From Catalinimonas alkaloidigena (lineage in GTDB: Bacteria > Bacteroidota > Bacteroidia > Cytophagales > Flexibacteraceae): 64,000 nt of DNA. The DNA lies in assembly GCF_900100765.1 (NCBI RefSeq), contig NZ_FNFO01000006.1, positions 248,001 through 312,000 of the forward strand, written 5' to 3'. Both the position numbers and the translations under genes were made by a program. Of the stretch, positions 34,426 to 42,343 are shown piece after piece. Every line of letters begins with the position of its first letter. Position 1 is the first letter of the stretch. The notes under the pieces are model-generated. The model had not been told where the DNA came from. It saw nothing but the letters and a program-made list of their open reading frames with translations, and did no database searches.

Positions 34426-35229
34426 CTACCCCATCCGGGCTTTGAAGTCGCCGCTGTACCGCCGGCTCATCCGCACCACCGCGCCGTTTTGCAGCGTCAG
34501 GTCGTAGTCGCCGTTCCGTCGCGATTGGTACGATACCACTTTCTTTAGGTTCACGACGGTGGATTTGTGGACGCGAACGAATTGCCGGGCGTCGAGTTGC
34601 GCCGCCAGCTGCGTGAGCGACGACGCGTGGAGGTGCTTTTCTCCGGCGGTGTGTAGCACGAGGTAGGGCCGTTCGGTACTGATGAACAGAATGTCTTCCA
34701 CCGGAATGACCCGCGTTTTTTGTCCCGTTCCCACGGCGAGGCGCTGCACCGGCTGCGGTTCCGTCGTACGGGCAGCGGCCGCAGGAATAGACCGGTCGCA
34801 AACGTGTACCCACGCGGCCAGCCCGTACACCAGCAGGCATTTGTAGACATCCTCGGCCAGGGTGTAGCGCAGACCCGTGGTGTAGTCATACGTATGGTCC
34901 AGGAGCATACCCGACAGCACGGTGATGACCAGCGGGGCCAGCGCCAAGTGCAGCAGCACAAGGGCCAGCATCACGCCCACGTGCCTCCCGTTCCGTGTCT
35001 GGTATTTTCGAGCGAGGTGGGTTTGTAAGTACAACAGGGGGAAAAACAGGCCCCAGAAGCTGCTGAACAGGAACGATTCGGAGAGGTAAAACGCGTAGGC
35101 GTGGTAAGTTGCGTGGAGAAAATCCTGCCCCACCGTCAACCCTGCGGCCACCAACGCAAAAAGGCCGAACCAGAAATGCGGTCGGTCGGACGTGGGGGCC
35201 TGAAAAAGAGTAGAAGTGGAAAAACGCAT
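34426..35229 (-). CDS. membrane-anchored LytTR-family transcriptional regulator
   Basis: 267 residues. Four membrane helices (about residues 20-40, 48-70, 80-105, 122-140) are followed by a linker and a C-terminal LytTR DNA-binding domain (residues 165-265; FVRVHKSTVVNLKKVVSY, VVRMSRRYSGDFKARMG). There is no receiver domain, so DNA binding must be controlled through the membrane part. Such one-component LytTR proteins are known in Bacteroidota; their signal is usually unknown. Its own stop is close to the dioxygenase-fusion gene start (96 bases), so it may regulate that gene or be cotranscribed with it. Confidence 0.88.
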   Translation of the reverse strand: MRFSTSTLFQAPTSDRPHFWFGLFALVAAGLTVGQDFLHATYHAYAFYLSESFLFSSFWGLFFPLLYLQTHLARKYQTRNGRHVGVMLALVLLHLALAPLVITVLSGMLLDHTYDYTTGLRYTLAEDVYKCLLVYGLAAWVHVCDRSIPAAAARTTEPQPVQRLAVGTGQKTRVIPVEDILFISTERPYLVLHTAGEKHLHASSLTQLAAQLDARQFVRVHKSTVVNLKKVVSYQSRRNGDYDLTLQNGAVVRMSRRYSGDFKARMG

Positions 35230-35276
35230 ACGGCAGAGTGGCTACAGTGGAGGAGGCGTGCGCCGCCCTGCAAAAG

Positions 35277-35657
35277 TTACGACTTTCTTGACAGAAGCCG
35301 CCCGAGCCGGGCTTTCCAACGCGAAAAACGGCTCGGGCGCGGTGGGTCCGGAAAAAACGCCCGCAATTGTTCCGACAACAGACGAATGCGTTCGGCCAGC
35401 GGTACCAGCGCTTTTCGGTCTTCCCGCACCAGCAAAATTGCCAGGTTGAGCGCGCCTACATTGAAGTGTGCGGCAAATTCGGCCCCTTTGTCAGGAGCTA
35501 CCGGTGGCAGCGCTAACGCATGCTCCAACGCCCTGAGTCGTTCCTGGATCTCCGTCAACAGAAGCGCCATCTCGGCAGAGGTTCCTGTCGCTGACCGTAT
35601 TGTTTCTATCTGTGCTCGTAACGCTTGAGTCGTGAGCACCAGAGAATCTTTCTCCAT
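35277..35657 (-). CDS. small helical protein of unknown function
   Basis: 126 residues, mostly alpha-helical, no signal peptide or membrane segment. Residues 1-55 look like a coiled region (SLVLTTQALRAQIETIRSATG, LLLTEIQERLRALEHALAL); the C terminus is strongly basic (RFSRWKARLGRLLSRKS) and could bind nucleic acid or a membrane surface. No family was recognised. It lies between a membrane LytTR gene and another small gene in the same direction, with 47-49-base gaps. Confidence 0.55.
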   Translation of the reverse strand: MEKDSLVLTTQALRAQIETIRSATGTSAEMALLLTEIQERLRALEHALALPPVAPDKGAEFAAHFNVGALNLAILLVREDRKALVPLAERIRLLSEQLRAFFPDPPRPSRFSRWKARLGRLLSRKS

Positions 35658-35706
35658 TGCATAACAGAGGCTTCTTCTTGTATCTGCCTACGCCCGCCGA
35701 GGTAGC

Positions 35707-36222
35707 TTAGTCTACGTCGATGGCGTCGTAAGCCGCGCCGGCCGCTAGGGCATAGACGGCGTGGTGCCAGAAGTCGATGGCGATCTGTTCCGGGGGCCAC
35801 TCGGTAATGGGTTTGGCCTGTTTGGTGCTGGGTAGCATAACGAGCGCCGTGCCCCACACGATGGCAAAATGGACGGCGGTGGCGGGCCAGCCTTTCAGGC
35901 CGGTGGCCGCAACGAAGCCGCGCGAAATGCCCAGGCTGGTGCCGTAACTCCAGTGCATGATCTGCGCAAAACGGGCCGTGTGGGCGTCTTTAGTGGCTTT
36001 GTTGCCGTACTGTTTTTCGTGCAGCGGATGAGGTTTGCCGGTGGGTTCTACGCCCAGCACTTCGCTGCCGATCCGCACGGGGGCTTCGCTGGCCGAGCGG
36101 TGCGTGAGTTTCATTTCGATCATCTGCGAGACCGTAATCGCGGCCGTACCGGCCAATCCGGCCAGAATGCCCCGTCCCAGAATGGAGCCCAGTTTGCCCA
36201 GGGAGTGCTGTAACGTCGTCAT
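35707..36222 (-). CDS. predicted membrane protein, DUF6789/DUF1440-like
   Basis: 171 residues with three or four weak hydrophobic helices: GRGILAGLAGTAAITVSQMIEMKL (residues 16-40), SYGTSLGISRGFVAATGL, TAVHFAIVWGTALVML, and HHAVYALAAGAAYDAI at the end. The pattern, an N-terminal GLAGTAAITVSQM segment and a C-terminal HAVYALAAG, is seen in small membrane proteins annotated as DUF1440 or related. Role unknown. It is transcribed behind the Nramp gene region but separated by its own upstream gap. Confidence 0.6.
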   Translation of the reverse strand: MTTLQHSLGKLGSILGRGILAGLAGTAAITVSQMIEMKLTHRSASEAPVRIGSEVLGVEPTGKPHPLHEKQYGNKATKDAHTARFAQIMHWSYGTSLGISRGFVAATGLKGWPATAVHFAIVWGTALVMLPSTKQAKPITEWPPEQIAIDFWHHAVYALAAGAAYDAIDVD

Positions 36223-36309
36223 GTACGAAAGGAGGATTATCAGGTAACTAGTCTTTTTCCTCTCTTACATTCGTACAACCCTCCGAAAACGTTACACGAT
36301 TTTACATGT

Positions 36310-38223
36310 TCAGGGCTCGCGTACCACCAGCACGGGCATCGTGACGCGGTGCCGCACGTCCTCAATGGTGGTACCGAACAGAATGTCTTTGAACAGCCGG
36401 TGGCCGTGTCCGCCCATTACGAGCAGATCGGCGGCCCATTCCTGCGCCAGGTCGGCGATGGCCGTTTTCGGGCTGCCGTACCCGAGTTTGAAATGCACTT
36501 TGTACCCCTTCTCCTTCAGTTGTTCAGCGTAGGCTTCCAGGTACTGCCGGTCCGTGGCGGTTTCCAGATCGCGGATGGTCCGGCCCATCACCAGTGCTCC
36601 GACGGTTTCCACCACATGAATCAGCAGGTATTCCGTGTGCGGTTCGCCCTGCGAAAGCGCGTGCTGCAGTACGTATGGATCGACAGACGAAAAGTCGAGG
36701 GCAATGGCGATGCGCCGGTAGTGCAATTCGGGGAGGTGCACCAGCGGGCGGTCGCCCCCGTGCGGCATGTGCGAATAAGGTTTGCGCTGCGGCTGAAACA
36801 GCGGCTGAAACGTGATGTACAGCAATACGCCCCCCGCAAAAACCGCCAGCGGCACCACGGTCAGCCAGAGCCAGATGGCCTGGTCGCCCGCCGCCACCAT
36901 CCATGCCGAGATCTCCTCGTACGTCAGCTTGGCGTTCAGCACCACGATGATCAGTGCCGACACCCACGCCAGAATTTTCACGCCCCGGTTGATCACCATC
37001 GTGCCCATGGTGATGGGATCGCTCACGAAATGGATCAGGGGAATGATGGCAAAGCCCAGTTGCAGGCTCAGCACCACTTGGCTCAGGACCAGCAGCGGGC
37101 CGGTTTCTTCTTCGCCCATCAGCCAGATCACCAGAAAGGCCGGCACAATGGCGATCAGCCGCGTAATGAGGCGGCGCAGCCAGGGTTGCAGCCGCAGGTT
37201 CAGGTAGCCCTCCATCACGATTTGTCCGGCCAGCGTACCGGTAATGGTCGAACTTTGTCCAGCCGCGATCAGCGCCACGGCAAACAGAATCGGTGCCCAC
37301 TGGGTCCCCAGAAACCGCTCCAGCAACTGGTGTGCGTCCTGAATCTCGGCGACATGGAACATGCCCGATTGGAAGAAGGTAGCCGCCGCCAGCACCAGAA
37401 TGGCCGCGTTGACCAGAAAGGCCAGGTTGAGCGCCACCAGCGAGTCGATCACGTTGAAGCGCAGTGCTTCCCGCATTTTTCGGGGCGTCCGCCGGATTTT
37501 CCGGGTCTGGACCAGCGCCGAATGGAGGTACAGGTTGTGGGGCATCACCGTCGCCCCGATAATGCCGATGGCGATGTACAGCGCCTGCTCGTTCGGCAGG
37601 GACGGGATAAAGCCTTTGGCGACTTCGGCGGGTTCGGGGCGGGCCAGCACCACTTCGATCAGAAACGATAGACCGATCACGCCGATCAGTGCTAGAATGA
37701 AGGCTTCCATTTTGCGGATGCCCAGCCGTTGCAGAAACAAGAACAGGAACGTGTCGAGCACCGTGATGCTGACGCCGATCAACAGCGGCAAATCGAACAG
37801 CAGTTGCAGCCCGATGGCCATCCCGACGACTTCGGCCAGGTCGGTCGCGGCAATGGCCACTTCGGCCAGAAAATAGAGAAAGTAATTGATCAGCTTCGGA
37901 TACGATTCACGCGAAGCCTGTGCCAGGTCGCGCCGCCGCACGATGCCTAGGCGTGCGCTCAGGCTCTGCAACAGCAGTGCGATCAGGTTCGACATCAAGA
38001 GCACCCAGATCAGCTTGTACCCGAACTGACTCCCACCGGCCAGGTCGGTTGCCCAGTTGCCGGGGTCCATGTACCCTACACTCACCAGGTAAGCCGGTCC
38101 GACAAAGGCCATCAGCTTTCGCCAAAACCCTTTCTTCTCCGACGTCTCGACCGTTTCGTGTACTTCTTCCAGCGATGCCCCCCCTTCCGGGAGCGAAGAC
38201 TGGTCCGAAAAAGACAGCGCCAT
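36310..38223 (-). CDS. Nramp-family divalent metal transporter fused to a universal stress domain
   Basis: 637 residues. Residues 35-470 are an Nramp (MntH-like) transporter with about 11 membrane helices. The metal-binding TM1 motif DPGN is at residues 53-56 (SVGYMDPGNWATDL) and the TM6 motif MPHN at about 226 (IGATVMPHNLYLHSALVQTR). Residues 495-637 are a universal stress (UspA) domain (RRIAIALDFSSVD, LLVMGGHGHRLFKDILFGTTIEDV, and a G-x2-G-x9-G-T nucleotide loop). The carrier imports Mn2+ or Fe2+ with protons. The Usp domain may give ATP-dependent control. Fusions of this kind are known in Bacteroidota. A possible regulator site lies in front of the gene. Confidence 0.93.
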   Translation of the reverse strand: MALSFSDQSSLPEGGASLEEVHETVETSEKKGFWRKLMAFVGPAYLVSVGYMDPGNWATDLAGGSQFGYKLIWVLLMSNLIALLLQSLSARLGIVRRRDLAQASRESYPKLINYFLYFLAEVAIAATDLAEVVGMAIGLQLLFDLPLLIGVSITVLDTFLFLFLQRLGIRKMEAFILALIGVIGLSFLIEVVLARPEPAEVAKGFIPSLPNEQALYIAIGIIGATVMPHNLYLHSALVQTRKIRRTPRKMREALRFNVIDSLVALNLAFLVNAAILVLAAATFFQSGMFHVAEIQDAHQLLERFLGTQWAPILFAVALIAAGQSSTITGTLAGQIVMEGYLNLRLQPWLRRLITRLIAIVPAFLVIWLMGEEETGPLLVLSQVVLSLQLGFAIIPLIHFVSDPITMGTMVINRGVKILAWVSALIIVVLNAKLTYEEISAWMVAAGDQAIWLWLTVVPLAVFAGGVLLYITFQPLFQPQRKPYSHMPHGGDRPLVHLPELHYRRIAIALDFSSVDPYVLQHALSQGEPHTEYLLIHVVETVGALVMGRTIRDLETATDRQYLEAYAEQLKEKGYKVHFKLGYGSPKTAIADLAQEWAADLLVMGGHGHRLFKDILFGTTIEDVRHRVTMPVLVVREP

Positions 38224-38260
38224 ACGTTAGTTGCTAAATCTGCACAAATTTAGCGCACCA

Positions 38261-38279
38261 AATCTATATTTTTAGACTT
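38261..38279. promoter_or_regulatory. possible metal-regulator site upstream of the Nramp gene
   Basis: TCTA-N6-TAGA within an AT-rich promoter stretch, about 40 bases before the start codon. The spacing is like that of sites of DtxR/MntR-type repressors, but the half-sites are only four bases. Confidence 0.3.
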
Positions 38280-38293
38280 ATCAAAAAATAATA

Positions 38294-39316
38294 TTAGCGT
38301 CCTTTTTTAACGCCCATCAGCACGGCTCCCATCGCCAAGGCAAAGCCCAGTCCGGCCGCTATCCACTCGCGGTTGCGGCTCAGCGCCATTTCCGGCGAAT
38401 ATTCCCACGCTTCGGCATCGAAATCGCCGTGCGCACCGTGATCGCCGGGTACCGGTTCCCACAGGTTGTTTTTGCGATCGGGTGCTTCGGGCTGATCGGT
38501 TTGCTGTCCCTTGATACCGGTTTTGCCTAAGTACCAATCTAGGAAGCCGGGCCAGATTTTGTCGCCCCAGATGGCCTGAAACGTCGGGTAGCCCACAAAA
38601 TACTCGCGACGCGGATGGTCGACGGCGTAAGTGATGGCGCGTGCGGCCACTTCGGGCTGGTAGATCGTCCCCATCGGGCGGGGTTTGTGGGGCAAGCGGG
38701 TTTTTACCCAGCCGAATTGCGTGGTATTCATGGCGGGGAGCTGCACCATCGTCAGGTTGATGTTGCTTTTGTCGTGGCTCAGTTCGGCCCGCAGCGAATC
38801 GAAAAAGCCCTGGATGCCGTGCTTGGCCCCACAATACGCCGATTGGAGCGGAATGCCGCGGTATGCCAGCGCCGACCCCACCAGGATAATGGTGCCACGG
38901 TCGCGGGTCTGCATGTACTTCAGTGCCGCCATGGTGCCGTAGACCTGCCCGAGGTAGGTCACTTCGGTGACGCGCTTAAAATCGGCGGGTATAATTTCTT
39001 TAAAAGGGGCGAAAACGCTGTTCATCGCGTTGTTCACCCACACATCGATTGGTCCGAACGTTTCTTCCACCTGCTGCGCGGCCGCTTCCACGGCGGTAGC
39101 ATCGGCCACGTCGGTCGGAATCACCAGCGCCTCTCCCCCCATCACTTCCACATCGCGTTTGGCCCCTTCCAGGCCGTCCACGCCGCGGGCCAGCAGCGCT
39201 ACTTTCGCACCGCGCTTGCCAAATTCCCGGGCGGTGGCGCGTCCCACGCCAGCCGAAGCTCCGGTGATTACTACAACTTCAGGTTTTTTGGTTGAGGTTG
39301 GGTTTTTCTGTGTCAT
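38294..39316 (-). CDS. SDR-family oxidoreductase with C-terminal extension
   Basis: 340 residues from MTQKNPTSTKKPE; a longer frame upstream contains a terminator and is rejected. The SDR core has VVITGASAGVGRATAREFG (cofactor motif), NNAMNS (in place of NNAG), the Ser in ILVGSALAYR and YCGAKHG (catalytic Tyr and Lys). After the core, residues 250-340 form an extension with FDAEAWEYSPEMALSRNREW and a final hydrophobic segment (IAAGLGFALAMGAVLMGVKKGR) that should anchor the protein in the membrane. Such long SDRs are often annotated as membrane-associated dehydrogenases of unknown substrate. Confidence 0.88.
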   Translation of the reverse strand: MTQKNPTSTKKPEVVVITGASAGVGRATAREFGKRGAKVALLARGVDGLEGAKRDVEVMGGEALVIPTDVADATAVEAAAQQVEETFGPIDVWVNNAMNSVFAPFKEIIPADFKRVTEVTYLGQVYGTMAALKYMQTRDRGTIILVGSALAYRGIPLQSAYCGAKHGIQGFFDSLRAELSHDKSNINLTMVQLPAMNTTQFGWVKTRLPHKPRPMGTIYQPEVAARAITYAVDHPRREYFVGYPTFQAIWGDKIWPGFLDWYLGKTGIKGQQTDQPEAPDRKNNLWEPVPGDHGAHGDFDAEAWEYSPEMALSRNREWIAAGLGFALAMGAVLMGVKKGR

Positions 39317-39361
39317 GGAGTATTCTACGGCAGAAAACTCCGATGGGTACTCCCTTTTCAT

Positions 39362-39398
39362 AAAAAAGCCGCCTTCCCTTTCGGAAACGCGGCTTTAA
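39362..39398 (-). terminator. intrinsic terminator between the YceI-like and SDR genes
   Basis: AAAGCCGC and GCGGCTTT pair, and read on the minus strand the hairpin continues into TTTTTTA. It ends the trpS/YceI-like transcript 19 bases after the stop of the latter gene. Confidence 0.7.
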
Positions 39399-39417
39399 GA
39401 AGATAACGTCGGTTGTA

Positions 39418-39966
39418 TCAGTCGAACACGACGTAGTAGAGGCGCACATCCTGCGCAATCAGGTGCATCTCTTCCAGGTGGAGGTCGCGCAGGGCCTGAA
39501 TTTCGCCGGTGAGGGGAATGTCGAAGCTGAGAATCATCTCCGAATTGTTCCGGAACAGGCCTTCTACCTCGACCGGCGTGTTGAATGTGATGTCGCCCAC
39601 GCGCACTTCACCCTGTAGTTCCAGCCGCCGGTTTCCCCGAAAATCACCCAGGTTCAGGGCACGGTCCGGCAGTTTCAGGTTGATGAACAGCTTCTGGTCG
39701 GACAGCGGTTCCTGCACAGGCAGCAGCAACTCCGACAACGGAGGCGCACTACGACTCAGAAACGAAACAAGAGGCACTTCGAACTCGAAGCGGTCGAGGT
39801 TCTTGTTAAATTTCCCGGTCATTTTCCGCGACTGGTACTCGTAAGCACTGCCGGGAGTGGAGACATTTACCAGGAGGTTGTTGTTGGTTCGGGAGCGGTC
39901 CTGCGCCTGCCCCGGGGTGGCCCATACCAGCCATACCAGCACGAATAAGAGTAGTTTCTGTGTCAT
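39418..39966 (-). CDS. exported YceI-like protein
   Basis: 182 residues from MTQKLLLFVLVWLVWA, which opens a signal peptide (cleavage near GQAQ). The rest is a beta-barrel-like chain with lipocalin/YceI-type alternation (YEYQSRKMTGKFNKNLDRFEFEVPLVSFLS, LFINLKLPDRALNLG, VGDITFNTPVEVEGLF). Conserved YceI features are weak, so the assignment is by pattern only. It lies 115 bases behind trpS with a terminator between, so it likely has its own promoter. Function unknown; YceI proteins bind isoprenoid-like lipids. Confidence 0.6.
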   Translation of the reverse strand: MTQKLLLFVLVWLVWATPGQAQDRSRTNNNLLVNVSTPGSAYEYQSRKMTGKFNKNLDRFEFEVPLVSFLSRSAPPLSELLLPVQEPLSDQKLFINLKLPDRALNLGDFRGNRRLELQGEVRVGDITFNTPVEVEGLFRNNSEMILSFDIPLTGEIQALRDLHLEEMHLIAQDVRLYYVVFD

Positions 39967-40053
39967 ACGCTTGCGGTTCGGTCGTTCAACAGGAATTTCC
40001 AGCACACCCACCCCCGATGGGACTGGGTTTCAGCCATGTATCGGGCAGAAAGC

Positions 40054-40077
40054 AAAAAAGTCACCCGAAGGTGACCT
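40054..40077 (-). terminator. intrinsic terminator of trpS
   Basis: GTCACC and GGTGAC pair around the tetraloop CGAA (TTCG on the minus strand). In the minus direction the stem is followed by TTTTTT. It starts a few bases behind the trpS stop. Confidence 0.85.
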
Positions 40078-40081
40078 GATT

Positions 40082-41068
40082 TTATGCAAATCCTAACACC
40101 CCGCGAACGCGCTCCAGCACCTTCTGGCCGATGAGGCGGGCGCGGTGTTCCCCTTCCTGAAGAATACGTTCGACCTCTTCCGGGTGATTCATGTAATGCT
40201 CAAACTTTTCGCGCTCTTCGGCGAAATGCGCCTCGAACAACTCGAACAGTTCCTGCTTAGCGTGCCCGTAGCCGTAGTTGCCGGCGCGGTACTTGCGCGC
40301 CATTTCGGCGGTCTGTTCGGGCGTGGCCAGCAGCGAATAGAGTTGATAGACCGTGTCGGTTTCGGGGTCTTTCGGATCTTCGAGGGGCGTGCTGTCGGTG
40401 ACGATCTGCATGACGTTTTTCCGCAGTTTTTTGACGGGCTGGAACACGTCGATCGTATTTCCGTACGATTTACTCATCTTTTGTCCGTCCAGGCCGGGGA
40501 TGGTCATTACCCGCTCATCGATCTGAGCCTCAGGCACTACGAAAACTTCGCCGTAGCGATTGTTAAAACCCTGGGCGATGTCGCGCGTAATTTCCAGGTG
40601 CTGACGCTGATCGCGCCCAACCGGAACCACCTCGGCGTCGTATAGCAGAATATCCGCCGCCATCAACACCGGATATGTAAACAGCCCGGCGTTGACGTCC
40701 GCCAACCGATCCGATTTGTCTTTGAACGAATGCGCATTGGCCAGCATGGGGAACGGCGTGAAGCAATTGAGGTACCAGGTCAGTTCACACACTTCGGGCA
40801 GGCGCGACTGCCGGTACAAAATGTGCTGGCTCGTATCCAGCCCGCACGCGAGCCAGGCCGCTGCCACCGACAGCGTGTTCTGCTGCCGCACGTCGGCTTC
40901 TTTGATGGTCGTGAGCGAATGCAGATCGGCAATAAAATACAACGACTCGTTCAACCGCCCGTGTGCATCGGGCTGACGCGACAGCGCAATGGCCGGCAAA
41001 ATGGCTCCCAGCAGGTTTCCGAGGTGGGGTTTGCCGGAGCTTTGAATGCCAGTCAGGATTCTCGACAT
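40082..41068 (-). CDS. trpS: tryptophan--tRNA ligase
   Basis: 328 residues, a normal length for bacterial TrpRS, starting MSRILTGIQSSGKPHLGN; an upstream ATG adds ten residues without homology. Class I signatures are clear: HLGN (HIGH-type, residues 15-18) and KMSKS (197-201, followed by YGN). The enzyme charges tRNA-Trp with tryptophan. The gene is monocistronic in layout: a TACTTTTG -7-type box stands 28 bases before the start (41096-41103), and a terminator follows directly. Confidence 0.96.
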   Translation of the reverse strand: MSRILTGIQSSGKPHLGNLLGAILPAIALSRQPDAHGRLNESLYFIADLHSLTTIKEADVRQQNTLSVAAAWLACGLDTSQHILYRQSRLPEVCELTWYLNCFTPFPMLANAHSFKDKSDRLADVNAGLFTYPVLMAADILLYDAEVVPVGRDQRQHLEITRDIAQGFNNRYGEVFVVPEAQIDERVMTIPGLDGQKMSKSYGNTIDVFQPVKKLRKNVMQIVTDSTPLEDPKDPETDTVYQLYSLLATPEQTAEMARKYRAGNYGYGHAKQELFELFEAHFAEEREKFEHYMNHPEEVERILQEGEHRARLIGQKVLERVRGVLGFA

Positions 41069-41095
41069 GATGGAATTTCGATGGTTAAATGCGCG

Positions 41096-41103
41096 CAAAA
41101 GTA
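41096..41103 (-). promoter_or_regulatory. TACTTTTG -7 element of trpS
   Basis: Read on the minus strand, TACTTTTG fits TAnnTTTG and lies 28 bases before the start codon. The upstream region at the proper distance has only a TTTT stretch, not TTG. Confidence 0.45.
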
Positions 41104-41163
41104 ACGGATCGGCCGAAGCGGAGAAGGAAAACCGCCCGTCGGGAAATATTAACCGGCATAATA

Positions 41164-41193
41164 TTGCTTTTATTCAAGTGACACCTATTTTTG
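41164..41193 (+). promoter_or_regulatory. Bacteroidetes-type promoter of the DUF1573 gene
   Basis: TTG, 19 bases, then TATTTTTG, a full match to the consensus of the phylum. It lies 33 bases before the ATG. Confidence 0.7.
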
Positions 41194-41225
41194 TTCAATC
41201 GCTCTTACAAGACGTTACACCCTGC

Positions 41226-42287
41226 ATGCGCACTTTCTTTGCTTTCTTCCTGCTTCTCTGGTCCGGTTCTGTGTGGGCGCAATACCCCACAATGCAAGTT
41301 ACTGACCTCACGTACGATTTCGGTACCATCCAGGAGGTAGACGGCCCACAAGTGGCCCGTTTTCCGTTTGCCAACACCGGCAGCGGACCGCTCTACATTC
41401 TCGACGTGGAAGAAGACTGCACCTGTATGGAAGTGCGCTTTCCGCGCAAGCCCATCGCTCCGGGCGAAGAAGGCGTAATCGAAGTGACGTTCAGCCCCCG
41501 GGGGCGGCCGGGTGGTTTCAACCGCCCGCTCATCGTCAACTCCACGGCCGATCCGGTGCGCCGCCTCTTCCACATCAAAGGCAACGTAATTCCGCGCGAA
41601 CGGACGGTAGAAGATTATTTTCCCGACAAGCTGGGCAACGTGCGGATTTATTCGCGCTACCTGAACCTGGGCATGGTGCCCAAAACCGGGCAGAAGGAAA
41701 GCACATTTCGGATTTTCAACCAGAGCAACGACACCATCCGGTTCCAGCCGGTGCCGCCCGGCGTCATTCCGGCGAAGATTTCGGTCACGCCCCAGGCCCT
41801 GGCACCGAATGACACGGGCTTCGTCCACGTGGTTTTCGACGGCACCAAACGCGAAGGCTACGGCTACTTCAACTACTCGCTGACACTTCCGTACCGCGAA
41901 GGCGATCAGTATAATTACCTGCCGTTGTTTGTGCTGGGCTCCATCGAAGACGAAGCGCGGGACATGACGCCGGAAGAAGCCAAACGGCACGCCCACCTGG
42001 AATTGGACCAGATGACCCAGCCGCTGGCCGAGGGTGCCCCGGCCACGTTCCAGCTGAAAAATACGGGCAGCAAGCCGCTAAAAATTCACCAGATCCGCAC
42101 CAACTGCGCCTGCCTGACGCCGAAAGTGACGTCGCAGGAAGTGGCCCCCGGGCAGAGCACCACGCTGTCGGTTACGATGAATGAAGCGCCGGAAGCCAGC
42201 GCACGTAGCTATTCGGTGGTGTTGTACACGAACGACCCGACAACGCCGACACAGCGGCTGACCTTAAAAGCACAGCCTAACAACTAA
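41226..42287 (+). CDS. exported DUF1573-domain protein
   Basis: 353 residues from MRTFFAFFLLLWSGSVWAQ (signal peptide); an open frame upstream is without homology and overlaps the promoter. There are two DUF1573/ASPM-SPD-2-Hydin-like immunoglobulin domains: the first at residues 22-130 (DLTYDFGTIQEVDGPQVARFPFANTGSGPL, then the hallmark DCTCMEV), the last at 255-350 (PATFQLKNTGSKPLKIHQIRTNCACLTP). A similar strand pattern lies in between. The paired Cys residues (CTC, CAC) are typical. These proteins are periplasmic or surface-exposed in Bacteroidota and have no known enzymatic role. Transcription should end in the hairpin right behind the gene. Confidence 0.85.
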   Translation: MRTFFAFFLLLWSGSVWAQYPTMQVTDLTYDFGTIQEVDGPQVARFPFANTGSGPLYILDVEEDCTCMEVRFPRKPIAPGEEGVIEVTFSPRGRPGGFNRPLIVNSTADPVRRLFHIKGNVIPRERTVEDYFPDKLGNVRIYSRYLNLGMVPKTGQKESTFRIFNQSNDTIRFQPVPPGVIPAKISVTPQALAPNDTGFVHVVFDGTKREGYGYFNYSLTLPYREGDQYNYLPLFVLGSIEDEARDMTPEEAKRHAHLELDQMTQPLAEGAPATFQLKNTGSKPLKIHQIRTNCACLTPKVTSQEVAPGQSTTLSVTMNEAPEASARSYSVVLYTNDPTTPTQRLTLKAQPNN

Positions 42288-42295
42288 ACAATTAG

Positions 42296-42326
42296 TTGAC
42301 AACCTGAAGGGTCCTGACTATCTTTG
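42296..42326 (+). promoter_or_regulatory. promoter of the LRR gene overlapping the terminator
   Basis: TTG, 20 bases, then TATCTTTG, a full match to the Bacteroidetes consensus. The -7 box starts right behind the left arm of the terminator and fills its loop. The ATG of the next gene follows 17 bases later. Confidence 0.6.
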
Positions 42327-42341
42327 GTCAGGACCCTTTTT
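42308..42341 (+). terminator. intrinsic terminator of the DUF1573 gene
   Basis: AGGGTCCTGAC and GTCAGGACCCT form a perfect 11-bp stem around an 8-base loop, and TTTTT follows. The T-run ends just before the start codon of the next gene. Confidence 0.85.
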
Positions 42342-42343
42342 GT

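Noticed and set aside
36349-37671. 440-codon open frame opposite the Nramp gene
   Set aside because: Shadow frame, His/Gln/Arg-rich, no motif; the opposite strand encodes a clear transporter.
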